Assembly (NCBI GenBank): GCA_964461835.1
Contig: CAYWVO010000014.1
Coordinates: 6,977 to 70,976 of the forward strand
Origin: CAYWVO01 sp964461835
GTDB taxonomy: Bacteria; Zixibacteria; MSB-5A5; WJJR01; JAJRUJ01
Direction of reading: 5' to 3'
DNA length: 64,000 bases
In this document: in pieces, positions 8,623 through 17,677 of the stretch
Position numbering within the stretch: the stretch's first letter is position 1
Layout: every line of letters starts with the position of its first letter
The notes under the pieces: model-generated
The model's input: the letters and a program-made list of their open reading frames with translations, nothing else
What the model was told of the DNA's origin: nothing
The model's database searches: none
Position numbers and translations under genes: made by a program

Positions 8623-8717
8623 TGATTCCCGGATTTCATCCGACTTCTCCATGACGGTCAATCGGCGCTGGTGAACCGACCGATATAGTAAGAAAGGCAG
8701 TTTAACAGGAGTTACTC

Positions 8718-9152
8718 ATGGCCGTAGTCAAAGATATTCTGGAGAACAAAGGAAACAAGGTTCTCTCCGCGGAAAAGACCGAGACGGTGTTGAATGCTGC
8801 CAAGCGGATGAACGAAAATCGAATCGGCTCATTGGTGATAACCGACGGTGAGAATGTCGTTGGGATCTTCACCGAACGGGATATCCTTACCCGCGTCGTC
8901 GGCGCCCGGCTCGAACCGGAGACCACCCAGGTCGGGGATGTCATGACCACGCCGGTTGCGGTCTGCCGTCGCGACACCACACTCGATGAGGCCCGCAGCG
9001 TCATGACCAAAAAACGCTTGCGGCATCTGCCGGTGGTCGAGGAAGGGCGATTGCTCGGCATTATTACAAGCGGGGATGTCCTGGCGTGGCATCTGGATGA
9101 ACACATGGAAACGGTTCAATACCTTAACGAGTATATCTACAGCCGTTATTGA
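8718..9152 (+). CDS. CBS-domain pair protein
   Basis: A 144-residue protein made almost entirely of a tandem CBS pair (Bateman module): residues about 5-65 with VVGIFTERDIL and 75-128 with LLGIITSGDVL. The GIxTxxD signatures are the ribose/phosphate-contact loops of adenosine-nucleotide-binding CBS domains. Stand-alone pairs usually act as energy or ligand sensors, and the partner is unknown. AGGAG lies seven bases before the ATG. A terminator hairpin follows 20 bases after the stop. Confidence 0.85.
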   Translation: MAVVKDILENKGNKVLSAEKTETVLNAAKRMNENRIGSLVITDGENVVGIFTERDILTRVVGARLEPETTQVGDVMTTPVAVCRRDTTLDEARSVMTKKRLRHLPVVEEGRLLGIITSGDVLAWHLDEHMETVQYLNEYIYSRY

Positions 9153-9173
9153 ACAAGAAATCCCTTGTGGAAT

Positions 9174-9210
9174 AAAAAAGCAGGTCGCTGTGGTCGCGCC
9201 CTGCTTTTTT
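9174..9210. terminator. Bidirectional intrinsic terminator
   Basis: An 11-base inverted repeat (AAAAAAGCAGG / CCTGCTTTTTT) flanks a 15-base loop. Both strands end in a six-base U tract. It lies between the stop codons of the convergent CBS gene (plus) and dsbD (minus), so it can serve both. Confidence 0.85.
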
Positions 9211-9231
9211 ATTCACAAATCTTCATTTCAT

Positions 9232-11166
9232 TCAATTACGCACCGCTCGCATCTCGGCGATCATCTTATCGGGGCCAACCACTCCAATCAAGATTTTCTC
9301 GACCTCACCTTCTGAATTGAGCAGGAGTGTTGTCGGCAAGGAGTATTGCTTCAATCCGAAGCGTTCCATGAACGCTCGGGTTTCTGGTGAATTGGATTTT
9401 TCCAGTTGGATCTTCAACGGCACAAAATACTCCGCTTCGGCAATAACCGCTGGTCTGCTAAAAGTTCTCTTCTCCAGCACCTTGCAATTCGTACACCAAG
9501 TCGCCCAGGTATCAATTAATACTGGCTTATCTTCTTCACTGGCAAGCGCGAGACCTTCCTCCAAATCCGTATTCCAGGGGATACCGACATCTTGCGCGGT
9601 CATTGTCCCACTACCACCCATTGGCAGCCACTGGGCCGCAGGCGGCAAGATAAGTCCGCGCATGATTATCGTACCCAGAAGCAAATAGAGACCAATCAAC
9701 AGCGCCAGCACACCTACGAATTTTTTTACGCGGCCAAAAAAGCTGGTCTCGGGAGTCAGCCGATCCAAGCCACCGCCAAAAACACCCAGCGCCGTGAGCA
9801 GCAGTCCGGCAAGAACTGCTATGATGGTGGGTGACACGATCGTCCGTATAAAATAGAGCGCCATCAAAAGCAGGACGAAACCGAAGAACTTGTTCACCGA
9901 TTCCATCCACAGGCCCGCATTGGGCAGTTTATTGATCGCTGTCGAAAAGGTACCGATGATCACGAACAACGTCCCCAGCCCCAAAGCGAAAATAAACAGC
10001 ACCAAAAATCCCAGCACCGGTGAACCACTGGTAGCGATATAAAGCAAAATACCGGCGACGAAGGGGCCCACGCAGGGGGAGATCACCAGCGCGGCGACAA
10101 TGCCCAGCACAATCGCGCCGCCGACACCGCCGCCGGACTGCGCTCCACCCAGTTTGTTGCGAATCGCAGCGGGGACCTGCAGCTCATACAGGCCGAACAT
10201 GGACAGGGCAAAGATGACGAAAACCACGGCGATGCCAATGACGACCGGCGGACTGGCCAGCCAAGCACCGAATACTCCGCCGACCAGCGAGACAACAAGC
10301 CCCATCAGTCCGTACACCAGGGCCATCGATCCAACATAAAACAAGGAAAGCGCAAAACCCTTGCCCACGGTGCGATCCTGCCCCGCAAATACGCTGACCG
10401 TGATAGGAATCATCGGATACGTGCAGGGCGAAAAAGAAAGCAGCAGGCCGGTGATAAAGGCCAATCCCAGGGCAATGAAATACCCCCAGAATCCATGCCG
10501 GTCAATCAAACGCTGGAGGTCAGAGGTCGGCGGCGATGTTTCTGTTGCTGATCCGTCGACATCACCGGTTGCCCTTGTCGGTTTCTCGGTTTCCGTTGAG
10601 AACATATGTTGCGCCGTCGCCTCGCCATTGGGGCCCACCGCGACCGCTAATTGCACTGTGTCGGTCTGCGGTGCCCGGCACTCTCGGTCATTGCACGGTT
10701 GGTAGGTGAAATGCAGCCGAACCGTGTACTCTCCATCCGCAGCAGTCTCGGCAATTCGGACGGAAAACGGGATCACGGTTTGCCCCTCGTAGACCGACAT
10801 GATCTCGCCCATCAGGGAAACATCGTGTCCCACAGGGTATTGACGGCCGAAGGGAATCAGGGTCTCGGTGGTGTCAAAGGTCAACTCTGCTGCGATGAGC
10901 CAGTCTTCCTTCGGCTGGGCGGAATTAATGTGCCATCCATCGGCCACGGTAACAACCAATGCGGCGGGATGTGTCTCACCGGGAGACGCTGCTGTCCGGG
11001 AGAAAATGGCGTTGGTTGTAACCAATTCCGCAGCCGGCTCATCGATGACGCCGGGGGGAGGCGCCCCAAGGATCACACCGGAACCTGCCAGGTAACAGAA
11101 CAAACCGATGATAACGGTAATGATTTGGTAACGAACGCTGTTTTCTACATCTCTGCTCTTTCCCAC
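9232..11166 (-). CDS. dsbD: Thiol:disulfide interchange protein DsbD
   Basis: A 644-residue inner-membrane protein that carries electrons from cytosolic thioredoxin to periplasmic disulfide partners. The three DsbD parts are visible: an N-terminal periplasmic alpha domain after a signal segment, with a Cys pair in YQPCNDREC (about 158/163); a membrane beta domain with FSPCTYPMIP and SPCVGPFVAG, each with its redox Cys; and a C-terminal thioredoxin-like gamma domain with ATWCTNCK. I chose the GTG at 11166 because GGAGG lies five bases upstream; an ATG at 11187 would add seven residues without a good site. trxA, a possible electron donor, is 2.4 kb upstream on the same strand. Confidence 0.93.
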   Translation of the reverse strand: MGKSRDVENSVRYQIITVIIGLFCYLAGSGVILGAPPPGVIDEPAAELVTTNAIFSRTAASPGETHPAALVVTVADGWHINSAQPKEDWLIAAELTFDTTETLIPFGRQYPVGHDVSLMGEIMSVYEGQTVIPFSVRIAETAADGEYTVRLHFTYQPCNDRECRAPQTDTVQLAVAVGPNGEATAQHMFSTETEKPTRATGDVDGSATETSPPTSDLQRLIDRHGFWGYFIALGLAFITGLLLSFSPCTYPMIPITVSVFAGQDRTVGKGFALSLFYVGSMALVYGLMGLVVSLVGGVFGAWLASPPVVIGIAVVFVIFALSMFGLYELQVPAAIRNKLGGAQSGGGVGGAIVLGIVAALVISPCVGPFVAGILLYIATSGSPVLGFLVLFIFALGLGTLFVIIGTFSTAINKLPNAGLWMESVNKFFGFVLLLMALYFIRTIVSPTIIAVLAGLLLTALGVFGGGLDRLTPETSFFGRVKKFVGVLALLIGLYLLLGTIIMRGLILPPAAQWLPMGGSGTMTAQDVGIPWNTDLEEGLALASEEDKPVLIDTWATWCTNCKVLEKRTFSRPAVIAEAEYFVPLKIQLEKSNSPETRAFMERFGLKQYSLPTTLLLNSEGEVEKILIGVVGPDKMIAEMRAVRN

Positions 11167-11273
11167 GATTTCCTCCGGCCCGGGCATTCGCCAACCACTT
11201 ATTGGTAGTTGTTTTATACGATTCAGTATTGCGACCGGTTGGTCGACTCCTCAAGATCGGGGCAACGGGCCGG

Positions 11274-12200
11274 TTAGGACTGGTGCGGTGTGAGAGTTTC
11301 CCTGAGACGTTTGTCGACAATTTCTTTGATCATCGCCCGATCGATCTTGCCGACGAGGGCTTCTACCAGGCGACCGGTTAAGGTGGCGACAACCTCATCA
11401 GTAATTTGTTCAATTACTGCTGCGAGCTGCCGGCGCTCACCGGAATCCGTGGTAACGGAGAGCAGTTTTTCGTTGACCACGCCCGAGGTTATTTCGTGCG
11501 GTTTATCGATGATAACGCCGTATTTCCCGGTGCCGAATTCCTCTGAATCGAGATCAAGAGAGGATTCTTCCCCAAGCGAGGCTTCCGGCTCGTCCTGCAT
11601 CCCTTGCGGCATAACATCGAGCCCCCGCAACTCGTCGTCCGGTGGATCGGTCGCACCCACGGAAACCTCATCGACTTTCCACTCTTCCTCATATTTTTTT
11701 CGCGGACGGGATGACTGACTGTCAGCTTCCTGCTCAAAGATACTCAGGGCGTCATTGATGATATCCTCTTCAGGCTCCCAGGACAGGCTTTCGGGCTCGT
11801 TGGTGCGGGCGGCGTACTCCCGCCGCAGCTGTGCGGCTACCTGCTGTTGCTGGTGAAGGATCCCAACCAGCATCTCGGCATTTGGCTGTGGCGGGACCAA
11901 CTCAGAATGCGCGGTTTGGCAGACGCGCTGATAAATTTCCTGGGGAATATCCCGGCCAACCCAGACGATCGGCACACATCGCAATTCGGCATCCTGGCTG
12001 ATCAAATTCAGCCACTCGCCGGCTGACATCGCGGGCTTTTGCAGATCAAACAAAACGACGTCCACCGGCCGGGTCCGGAGTAACCGGGCCAGGGTTGGGC
12101 AATCCAGCGCGGAGAGGGTCGTAAACTGCTCTCGGGGCAGCAGTGATCGATACCGCGCCTGCCGATCCATTGTCCGTGTTGCAACGGCAACGCTAATCAC
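11274..12200 (-). CDS. Response-regulator-like protein with acidic linker and C-terminal helices
   Basis: A protein of about 308 residues. Residues 1-120 resemble a degenerate receiver domain: SVAVATRT, a VDVVLFDLQKP strand with Asp at the phosphoacceptor position, and PIVWVGRD. The usual acidic pair at the N-terminus is missing, as is the KP motif. The middle (130-235) is acidic and low in complexity. The last 65 residues are predicted to form two amphipathic helices (AAVIEQITDEVVATLTGRLVEALVGKI), a likely oligomerisation or docking element. Function unknown. The start is a GTG without an obvious ribosome-binding site, so the N-terminus is uncertain. It lies between rhomboid and dsbD genes. 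Confidence 0.55.
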   Translation of the reverse strand: MISVAVATRTMDRQARYRSLLPREQFTTLSALDCPTLARLLRTRPVDVVLFDLQKPAMSAGEWLNLISQDAELRCVPIVWVGRDIPQEIYQRVCQTAHSELVPPQPNAEMLVGILHQQQQVAAQLRREYAARTNEPESLSWEPEEDIINDALSIFEQEADSQSSRPRKKYEEEWKVDEVSVGATDPPDDELRGLDVMPQGMQDEPEASLGEESSLDLDSEEFGTGKYGVIIDKPHEITSGVVNEKLLSVTTDSGERRQLAAVIEQITDEVVATLTGRLVEALVGKIDRAMIKEIVDKRLRETLTPHQS

Positions 12201-12249
12201 ACTAGTAGTATCGGCAGGAGAATGAGATAAGTGGAGGAAGAGACGGTGG

Positions 12250-13080
12250 CTATTCGGTCTCGGAGAGTTTGGCGGAGGCTTTGTTCAAGGTCTCTTTTTC
12301 TTTTTCGGTAAGTCCTTCGTAACCAACCTCATTGATGCGATCCAGGACTCGGTCAACTTCGGCCATAAAATCAGCGTTGCGCTCCAATTTACGACGGGCC
12401 CGTTTTTTTTTCCGGCGGAGCCGGCGGTTTCGTAACCAGCCGAAAGGCGACGGGAATTTGAGTTTTCCCTCGTTGCGCAGCATATATAGAAAACCGATCA
12501 GCACCCCGCCCAAGTGTGTGATATGGGCGACATTACCCGCACCAGGCCGCCCGGCCACCGCCAGGAGATCAACGATGATCAAAAAGCCGACAAAGTATTT
12601 CGCCGGAACCGGAAACAGAAAATAGATATAGATCGGATTATTCGGCCAGGTTCGTGCGTAAGCGAACAACACGGCCAGAACGGCCCCCGAGGCGCCGATC
12701 ACCGGGATATTCATATTGAGCGGGATCAGCACCGTGATGACTCCGGCCCCGATACCGGTCACCAGGTAGTATTTCATAAATGCGCGCGTCCCCCAGGACA
12801 GCTCCAGGTTGCGGCCGAACATCCACAGGGCGAACAGGTTAAAAAGGATGTGGAAAAAGCCGCCGTGCAGCCACATATAAGTGCCAAGCTGCCAGATAAA
12901 ACCACGAGTCCAGACATCCGAGGCGCGCAAGCCGAAGGCATTGATCAAACCCGGGCCCGAGATCATCTGCAACAGGAAGACCAACGCATTGACAATGAGG
13001 ATGACCTTAATGCCCGGTGGCAGAAGCCCGCCGCCGAAACCCGGCTGCATGTAACTTGTGGATCGAAATCGATATCGCAT
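12250..13080 (-). CDS. Rhomboid-family intramembrane serine protease
   Basis: A 276-residue protein with six predicted membrane helices between residues 25 and 200. The family marks are all here: MWLHGGFFHILFNLFALWMFG (residues 69-89), the catalytic serine in GASG (Ser131) and the catalytic histidine in NVAHITHLGG (His186). These cleave membrane-anchored substrates within the bilayer. After the last helix comes a basic cytosolic tail with RRLRRKKKRARRK and a short helical domain (DRVLDRINEVGYEGLTEKE) like the C-terminal extension found in many bacterial rhomboids. No natural substrate is indicated by context. Confidence 0.9.
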   Translation of the reverse strand: MRYRFRSTSYMQPGFGGGLLPPGIKVILIVNALVFLLQMISGPGLINAFGLRASDVWTRGFIWQLGTYMWLHGGFFHILFNLFALWMFGRNLELSWGTRAFMKYYLVTGIGAGVITVLIPLNMNIPVIGASGAVLAVLFAYARTWPNNPIYIYFLFPVPAKYFVGFLIIVDLLAVAGRPGAGNVAHITHLGGVLIGFLYMLRNEGKLKFPSPFGWLRNRRLRRKKKRARRKLERNADFMAEVDRVLDRINEVGYEGLTEKEKETLNKASAKLSETE

Positions 13081-13308
13081 TTACGGCCAGCCTGTCGCCA
13101 CAAACAGCTTTCTCAGCCATATAAGGTACGCACAAAACGGCGTATTCGTTCCCCTAAGATTAGTATCGACCGTTCAACCGTGGGAGAAAGGTCGAAAAAC
13201 AAATCATCGGTACCCTGCGATCAGTACGATGGTGAACACCAGATAGATACCCGGGGCATCGAGACACTGACGGAAGGATGTTCGTACGCAACCAGGAGGC
13301 CGGCGACG

Positions 13309-13635
13309 CTATACCAGGATCGTGTCTACTTTTTCGACGATCTGCTGTTTGGGTACGGCGCCGATAAGCTGGTCGACCTTCTCACCATCTTTGAAAAACA
13401 GCAGACTCGGAATGGACATAATCTTATAGTTGGAGGCTGTCTGATTATTCTTGTCGACATCCATGCGGGCAACTTTCAATTTCCCATCGTATTCCTTGGC
13501 CAGCTCTTCCACAATTGGGTGGATCATCCGGCAGGGGCCACACCACACGGCCCAAAAATCGACGAGAACCGGTATATCAGACTTCAGAACTTCCGCTTCA
13601 AAATTCCCATCAGTGACTTCGATTGCCTCGGCCAT
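13309..13635 (-). CDS. trxA: Thioredoxin
   Basis: A 108-residue thioredoxin with the canonical WCGPC active site (Cys32, Cys35), the buried Asp near residue 26 (VDFW), and the cis-proline loop SIPSLLFF. It reduces cytosolic disulfides using thioredoxin reductase, and could pass electrons to the DsbD encoded downstream. GGGAGGCGGCT precedes the ATG. The upstream gap to folC is 151 bases and the downstream gap to the rhomboid gene is 228 bases, both without a recognised gene. Confidence 0.97.
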   Translation of the reverse strand: MAEAIEVTDGNFEAEVLKSDIPVLVDFWAVWCGPCRMIHPIVEELAKEYDGKLKVARMDVDKNNQTASNYKIMSIPSLLFFKDGEKVDQLIGAVPKQQIVEKVDTILV

Positions 13636-13786
13636 AGCCGCCTCCCTTATTCTCTACAGTCATTCTCTAATACGTCCGAGAGGTTCATCTGTCAACCAAT
13701 TCCAACGATACCCCTGGTCTCTTCACCGAGTCCCAAAATATACGCAAGGCTCCGCCGAGACGATAAAGACTTTTTGACAGGGATCT

Positions 13787-15088
13787 TTACGACGCAGGTA
13801 CCGGAGTGAATCCAAGCGGTGCGGGATCAATTGCTGTTGGCGGCAAGACTCGTCCCACCAAAAAATGTGATCCGAACACTAGAATTAAGTCCTCGGGATC
13901 AGCGGCCGCACGAGCCTCACGGTACATGCGCTGCGGGTCTCGACTGGCGGCAAAGCGCAAACTCTGCTGCCGAGCAAATGATCGTACCTCGCCCAGACCC
14001 CAGGCACGACGATTGGGAAACCGCGTAAAATACCAGGAATCCACCAGCGGCGACAAGGTGCGAATCATAGTCGGCCAGCGCTTGTCCTTGGCGATGGCGC
14101 ACACCGCCAACACCCGACGTCCATTCACAACCCGTGACAGCGAATCCGCCAAGCCACGGGCGGCGGCCGCGTTATGCGCGACATCGAAAATAGTCAGCGG
14201 TTTCTCAGGCAACACCTGGAATCGTCCCGGCCACACCGTTACCCGCAAACCGTCCCGAATCGCTTTTTTTGTAAGCGAAACGCCACACGCGGGCAAATAA
14301 GACAGCGCAGCCAGAATGCCCGTCAAATTATCACGGTAAATGTCTCCCGGATAGCGCCAGGATATTCGCGATGGTAAGGTGCCGTTGGCTGATATGTCAT
14401 ACGCACCCGGCGCGAGACGGTCGCGCAAATCAAGGCACTGGGTAGCATCCACGAAAGGAGCAGAGCGTTGACAGGCAATCTTGGCGATGGCCTGGCGGGC
14501 CGATTCGGTCATCGGGCCACATACCACCGGAACACCCGGCTTAATGATGCCGGCCTTTTCGCCGGCGATCCGGACGCGCGTTCGACCGAGAGTCTTGGTA
14601 TGGTCGAGATCAATTGAGGTAATGACCGAAAGGATCGGCGTGACAATATTAGTCGCGTCTAAACGTCCACCCAGACCAACTTCCAAGACCGCAAGATCAC
14701 ATCCGGAGCGGGCAAACCAGTCAAATGCCATGGCGGTGGTAGTTTCGAAAAAAGTAATCCGGCGTTCGCGGATGAACGAACGGTGCTTTTTGATAAATGA
14801 ACTCACAAACCGGCGGGGAATCCGTTGCCCGTCCACGCGAATCCGCTCGCGATAATCCATTAAATGCGGTGAGGTAAATAAACCTGTTTTGTAACCCGCG
14901 GTACTCAATACGGCGGCCAGGCTGGAACACACCGTGCCTTTCCCATTCGTACCCGCCACGTGAATGATTTCAAGCTGATTCTGTGGGTTGCCGAGGCGGT
15001 CGGCAAAGGCCGTAATATTGTGCAATCCCAGTTTAACACCAAAACTCTCCAAGCCGAAGAGTATGTCGATTGCCTCGGAGTATCGCAT
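13787..15088 (-). CDS. folC: Bifunctional folylpolyglutamate / dihydrofolate synthase
   Basis: A 433-residue Mur-ligase-family enzyme that adds glutamate to dihydropteroate and to folates. Seen are IIHVAGTNGKGTVCSSLAAVL (P-loop), TGLFTSPHL, the ExGLGGRLDATNI block, ITSIDLDHTKTLG, AGEKAGIIKPGVPVV, WPGRFQVL and FDVAHNAAAARGL. The order and length fit FolC throughout. GAGG lies five bases before the ATG. It is 33 bases downstream of accD on the same strand and belongs with folB and folK of the opposite-strand cluster in function only. Confidence 0.95.
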   Translation of the reverse strand: MRYSEAIDILFGLESFGVKLGLHNITAFADRLGNPQNQLEIIHVAGTNGKGTVCSSLAAVLSTAGYKTGLFTSPHLMDYRERIRVDGQRIPRRFVSSFIKKHRSFIRERRITFFETTTAMAFDWFARSGCDLAVLEVGLGGRLDATNIVTPILSVITSIDLDHTKTLGRTRVRIAGEKAGIIKPGVPVVCGPMTESARQAIAKIACQRSAPFVDATQCLDLRDRLAPGAYDISANGTLPSRISWRYPGDIYRDNLTGILAALSYLPACGVSLTKKAIRDGLRVTVWPGRFQVLPEKPLTIFDVAHNAAAARGLADSLSRVVNGRRVLAVCAIAKDKRWPTMIRTLSPLVDSWYFTRFPNRRAWGLGEVRSFARQQSLRFAASRDPQRMYREARAAADPEDLILVFGSHFLVGRVLPPTAIDPAPLGFTPVPAS

Positions 15089-15121
15089 CGGAGCCTCTGC
15101 TACCAGGGATGGCGGGAAAAA

Positions 15122-16015
15122 CTATTCGCTGGAGTCCTCTCGTAGTTCTTTCAGCGAGTCTTGGACGCCCGAGGCCGGGCCGCACAGGTACTTCAGCAGT
15201 TGTGCGATTGTTTCGCGAAGGTTTGATCGGGGGATAATGCAGTCCAGAAAACCATGGTTCTGGAAGAACTCTGATGATTGAAAACCTTCCGGCAGCTTCT
15301 GGCCGATTGTCTGCTGAATAACCCGTGGTCCCGCGAAACCCAACTGGGCTTTCGGCTCGGCAATGATGACGTCGCCCAGGCTCGCATACGAGGCCATCAC
15401 GCCGGCCGTGGTTGGATTGGTCAACACGGAAATGAACGGGATTCGCTCCTCCCGCAGTTGGCCGAGTAACGTGCCGGTCTTGGCCATCTGCATCAGGGAG
15501 AAAATCCCCTCCTGCATGCGGGCGCCGCCGGAACAACTGACGATCACCAGTGGAATCCGTCGCTCCAGTGCGCGCTCAATCGACCGGGCGACCTTCTCGC
15601 CGACGACTGATCCCATACTCCCGCCAATGAAGGCAAAATCCATGACGCTGAAGCTGACCGGCCGCCCGTCGATACGGCCTATGCCACAGACGACGGCATC
15701 TCGCATCCCGGATTTCTTCTGTGATTGAGCGATGCGCTCAGGATACGCTATACGATCACTGAATGTCAGGGGATCGGTGCTGCTCAGATCAGCGTCGAAC
15801 TCTTCCAGCCGGGCGTCATCGAGGAGCATTTCGATGTACTGGTGATGGCGAATCCGGAAATGGTATCCGCACGACGGGCAGACCCATAATTCACGCTCCA
15901 GTTCCTTGCCGAAGAGAATCTCCCCACAGTCTTTGCACTTCGTCCAGATCCCATCGGGGATTTCTTTTCTCTCCTGGCGCGAGATGCCCGATTTTGGTTT
16001 ACGGAACCATTCCAT
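15122..16015 (-). CDS. accD: Acetyl-CoA carboxylase carboxyltransferase beta subunit
   Basis: A 297-residue subunit that, with AccA, transfers CO2 from biotin to acetyl-CoA to form malonyl-CoA. The N-terminal zinc ribbon has Cys27, Cys30, Cys46 and Cys49. The carboxyltransferase core carries SGGARMQEGIFSLMQMAKT and LTNPTTAGVMASYASLGDVIIAEPKAQLGFAGPRVI, typical of AccD. accA is not in the window. The accD-folC order (minus strand, 33-base gap) is common among bacteria. Confidence 0.96.
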   Translation of the reverse strand: MEWFRKPKSGISRQERKEIPDGIWTKCKDCGEILFGKELERELWVCPSCGYHFRIRHHQYIEMLLDDARLEEFDADLSSTDPLTFSDRIAYPERIAQSQKKSGMRDAVVCGIGRIDGRPVSFSVMDFAFIGGSMGSVVGEKVARSIERALERRIPLVIVSCSGGARMQEGIFSLMQMAKTGTLLGQLREERIPFISVLTNPTTAGVMASYASLGDVIIAEPKAQLGFAGPRVIQQTIGQKLPEGFQSSEFFQNHGFLDCIIPRSNLRETIAQLLKYLCGPASGVQDSLKELREDSSE

Positions 16016-16107
16016 AGATATTCTCTCACCTTTCGCCGTCGTACAGCGTGTCCAACATAGTCAGTTTTATGCGTTACAGCCAGCCAAAAGATGACATACG
16101 GGATGGA

Positions 16108-16575
16108 TTAGCCAGAGGCGAATTCCTTGAACATAATGACCGCATCTTCCACGGGTGAATCGTAGTACTGCGGTTGCACACCGATTTTTCGGTATCCGTG
16201 TGAAAGATAGAAGTCGATGGCAGATTGATTGGATGGCCGCACCTCCAAAATCGCACACAATTTGTGCTGTTGTCGGGCAAGGGATTCGGCATGATCCAGC
16301 AGTTGATGCCCGATCCCTTTTTTTCGGTAATCACGCGCGACAGCAATATTGTGGATATGTAACTCGTCACTCAACGCACCGGCACACAAGTATCCAACCA
16401 CCGTATCCCCAACCAGCGCAGCGAGATTGATGGTCCAGTCTTCCCGCAGCCAGTCCGCGAACACCGAGCGCGGCCAGGCATCGGTGAACGTCGCCGACTC
16501 AATACGATCAACCGCAGCGAGATCAGCAGCCGTTAAATCGCGGATTGTGCAATGCGTCAATTCGGCTTGTTCCAT
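16108..16575 (-). CDS. rimI: Ribosomal protein S18-alanine N-acetyltransferase
   Basis: A GNAT acetyltransferase of 155 residues from the chosen start. The acetyl-CoA site is VARDYRKKGIGHQLLDHA, followed by LEVRPSNQSAIDFYLSHGYRKIG, which is the RimI signature. It acetylates the N-terminal alanine of ribosomal protein S18. I prefer the ATG at 16575, which overlaps tsaB by 19 bases; an in-frame ATG at 16623 would enlarge the overlap to 67 bases. The tsaE-tsaB-rimI order is a widely conserved cluster, which supports the call. Confidence 0.88.
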   Translation of the reverse strand: MEQAELTHCTIRDLTAADLAAVDRIESATFTDAWPRSVFADWLREDWTINLAALVGDTVVGYLCAGALSDELHIHNIAVARDYRKKGIGHQLLDHAESLARQQHKLCAILEVRPSNQSAIDFYLSHGYRKIGVQPQYYDSPVEDAVIMFKEFASG

Positions 16576-17225
16576 TTGCGAAAACCCGGGGTTGGTCCGT
16601 AGTCCAACTGCCATTGACGCCAATTGATACTACCACCGGCGGCGATTTTCTTTGCGGCCAGTTCAACCAATGCTTTCCCCGCCTGTTCTCCACTTCCCGG
16701 GACAATTACGGTATTCTGCCTGAACTTATGGAGGACCTCCTGCGTTTTCCGATCATCGGAGACCGCAATAGTTTTCGGCACGTTTTCCAGTCGGGCGATC
16801 TCTTCGACCGACAAGACTGTTACGGGATGGAATTTATCCTGTCTGGCCGCGACTTCGCTCCAGTAGAACAAATCACCGCGACAGTGAATCAGGCAGCCCA
16901 GCGATTCAGACGACGACCCGTGGATTGCCCGCCATAATTCCAGCGTGGAGACCGGTGCAGTCGGTGTATCTGCGGCCGCCGCGAGACCCATGATGGTCGA
17001 AGCGCCGACTCGCAATCCGGTAAATGATCCCGGCCCGGAGACAACGGCAAAGCCGGTGATCTCCTCAAGTGAACTTCCTTGCTCTGCGAGAAAATCGATT
17101 ATAGCCTGTGGCAGCAGTTCGGCGTGTCGGCGGTGTGCATCGATAGTCTTTGCCACGGATACGTCATTGCGCAGTAATCCAAGATGTAAATTATCGCCGG
17201 CAGTATCCAACCCAAGGATAGTCAT
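16557..17225 (-). CDS. tsaB: tRNA threonylcarbamoyladenosine biosynthesis protein TsaB
   Basis: A 222-residue ASKHA-fold protein that with TsaD and TsaE makes the t6A modification at position 37 of ANN-decoding tRNAs. Marks are ILGLDTAGDNLHLGL, RRHAELLPQAI and VVSGPGSFTGLRVGASTIMGLA. It overlaps tsaE by four bases (ATGA). tsaD is not in the window. Confidence 0.93.
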   Translation of the reverse strand: MTILGLDTAGDNLHLGLLRNDVSVAKTIDAHRRHAELLPQAIIDFLAEQGSSLEEITGFAVVSGPGSFTGLRVGASTIMGLAAAADTPTAPVSTLELWRAIHGSSSESLGCLIHCRGDLFYWSEVAARQDKFHPVTVLSVEEIARLENVPKTIAVSDDRKTQEVLHKFRQNTVIVPGSGEQAGKALVELAAKKIAAGGSINWRQWQLDYGPTPGFRKWNKPN

Positions 17226-17677
17226 GCTGAATTTCCCGTTTTCGTCGGTTCCGCCGGTCGCTTCACGACAATTCGCCGTTGGGTTTCATTGAGCCGTTCA
17301 AAAACAATCAACCAGGTCAACGGTAACTGAGCATCCGGGAGATTTTCCACCCATTCAATGACCACGATTGCCTGGTCACGGGCAATATCTTCAAGCCCTA
17401 AATCCGCGAGCTCCTGCTCATGCCGCACCCGGTAGAGATCGACATGACACAGGGTGGATTCGCCCCGATAGATGTTCACGAGTGTAAAGGATGGCGAAAC
17501 AACCGAATCGGGTATGGCGAGTCCTACGGCCAGTCCCTGCACCCACGTCGTTTTGCCTGCGCCTAACGGCCCGGAGAGACCAATCCAGTCGCCCGGACGT
17601 ACCCGGACGGCAAACGTGCGGGCATGGCGCTGCATCTCGTCGGGCGAGGAGAATGTTGCCTGTTCGACTGCGATCAT
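17222..17677 (-). CDS. tsaE: tRNA threonylcarbamoyladenosine biosynthesis ATPase TsaE
   Basis: A 151-residue P-loop protein with Walker A GPLGAGKTTWVQGLA, then SPSFTLVNIYRG, CHVDLYRV and VVIEWVENL, all diagnostic of TsaE, the ATPase that recharges the TsaB-TsaD complex. It overlaps the upstream porX by four bases and the downstream tsaB by four bases, so all three are likely translated from one message. Confidence 0.95.
   Translation of the reverse strand: MIAVEQATFSSPDEMQRHARTFAVRVRPGDWIGLSGPLGAGKTTWVQGLAVGLAIPDSVVSPSFTLVNIYRGESTLCHVDLYRVRHEQELADLGLEDIARDQAIVVIEWVENLPDAQLPLTWLIVFERLNETQRRIVVKRPAEPTKTGNSA

Noticed and set aside
12514..13809. A 431-codon plus-strand open frame
   Set aside because: It is antisense to the rhomboid and trxA genes, whose products are clear, and its translation has no family resemblance.
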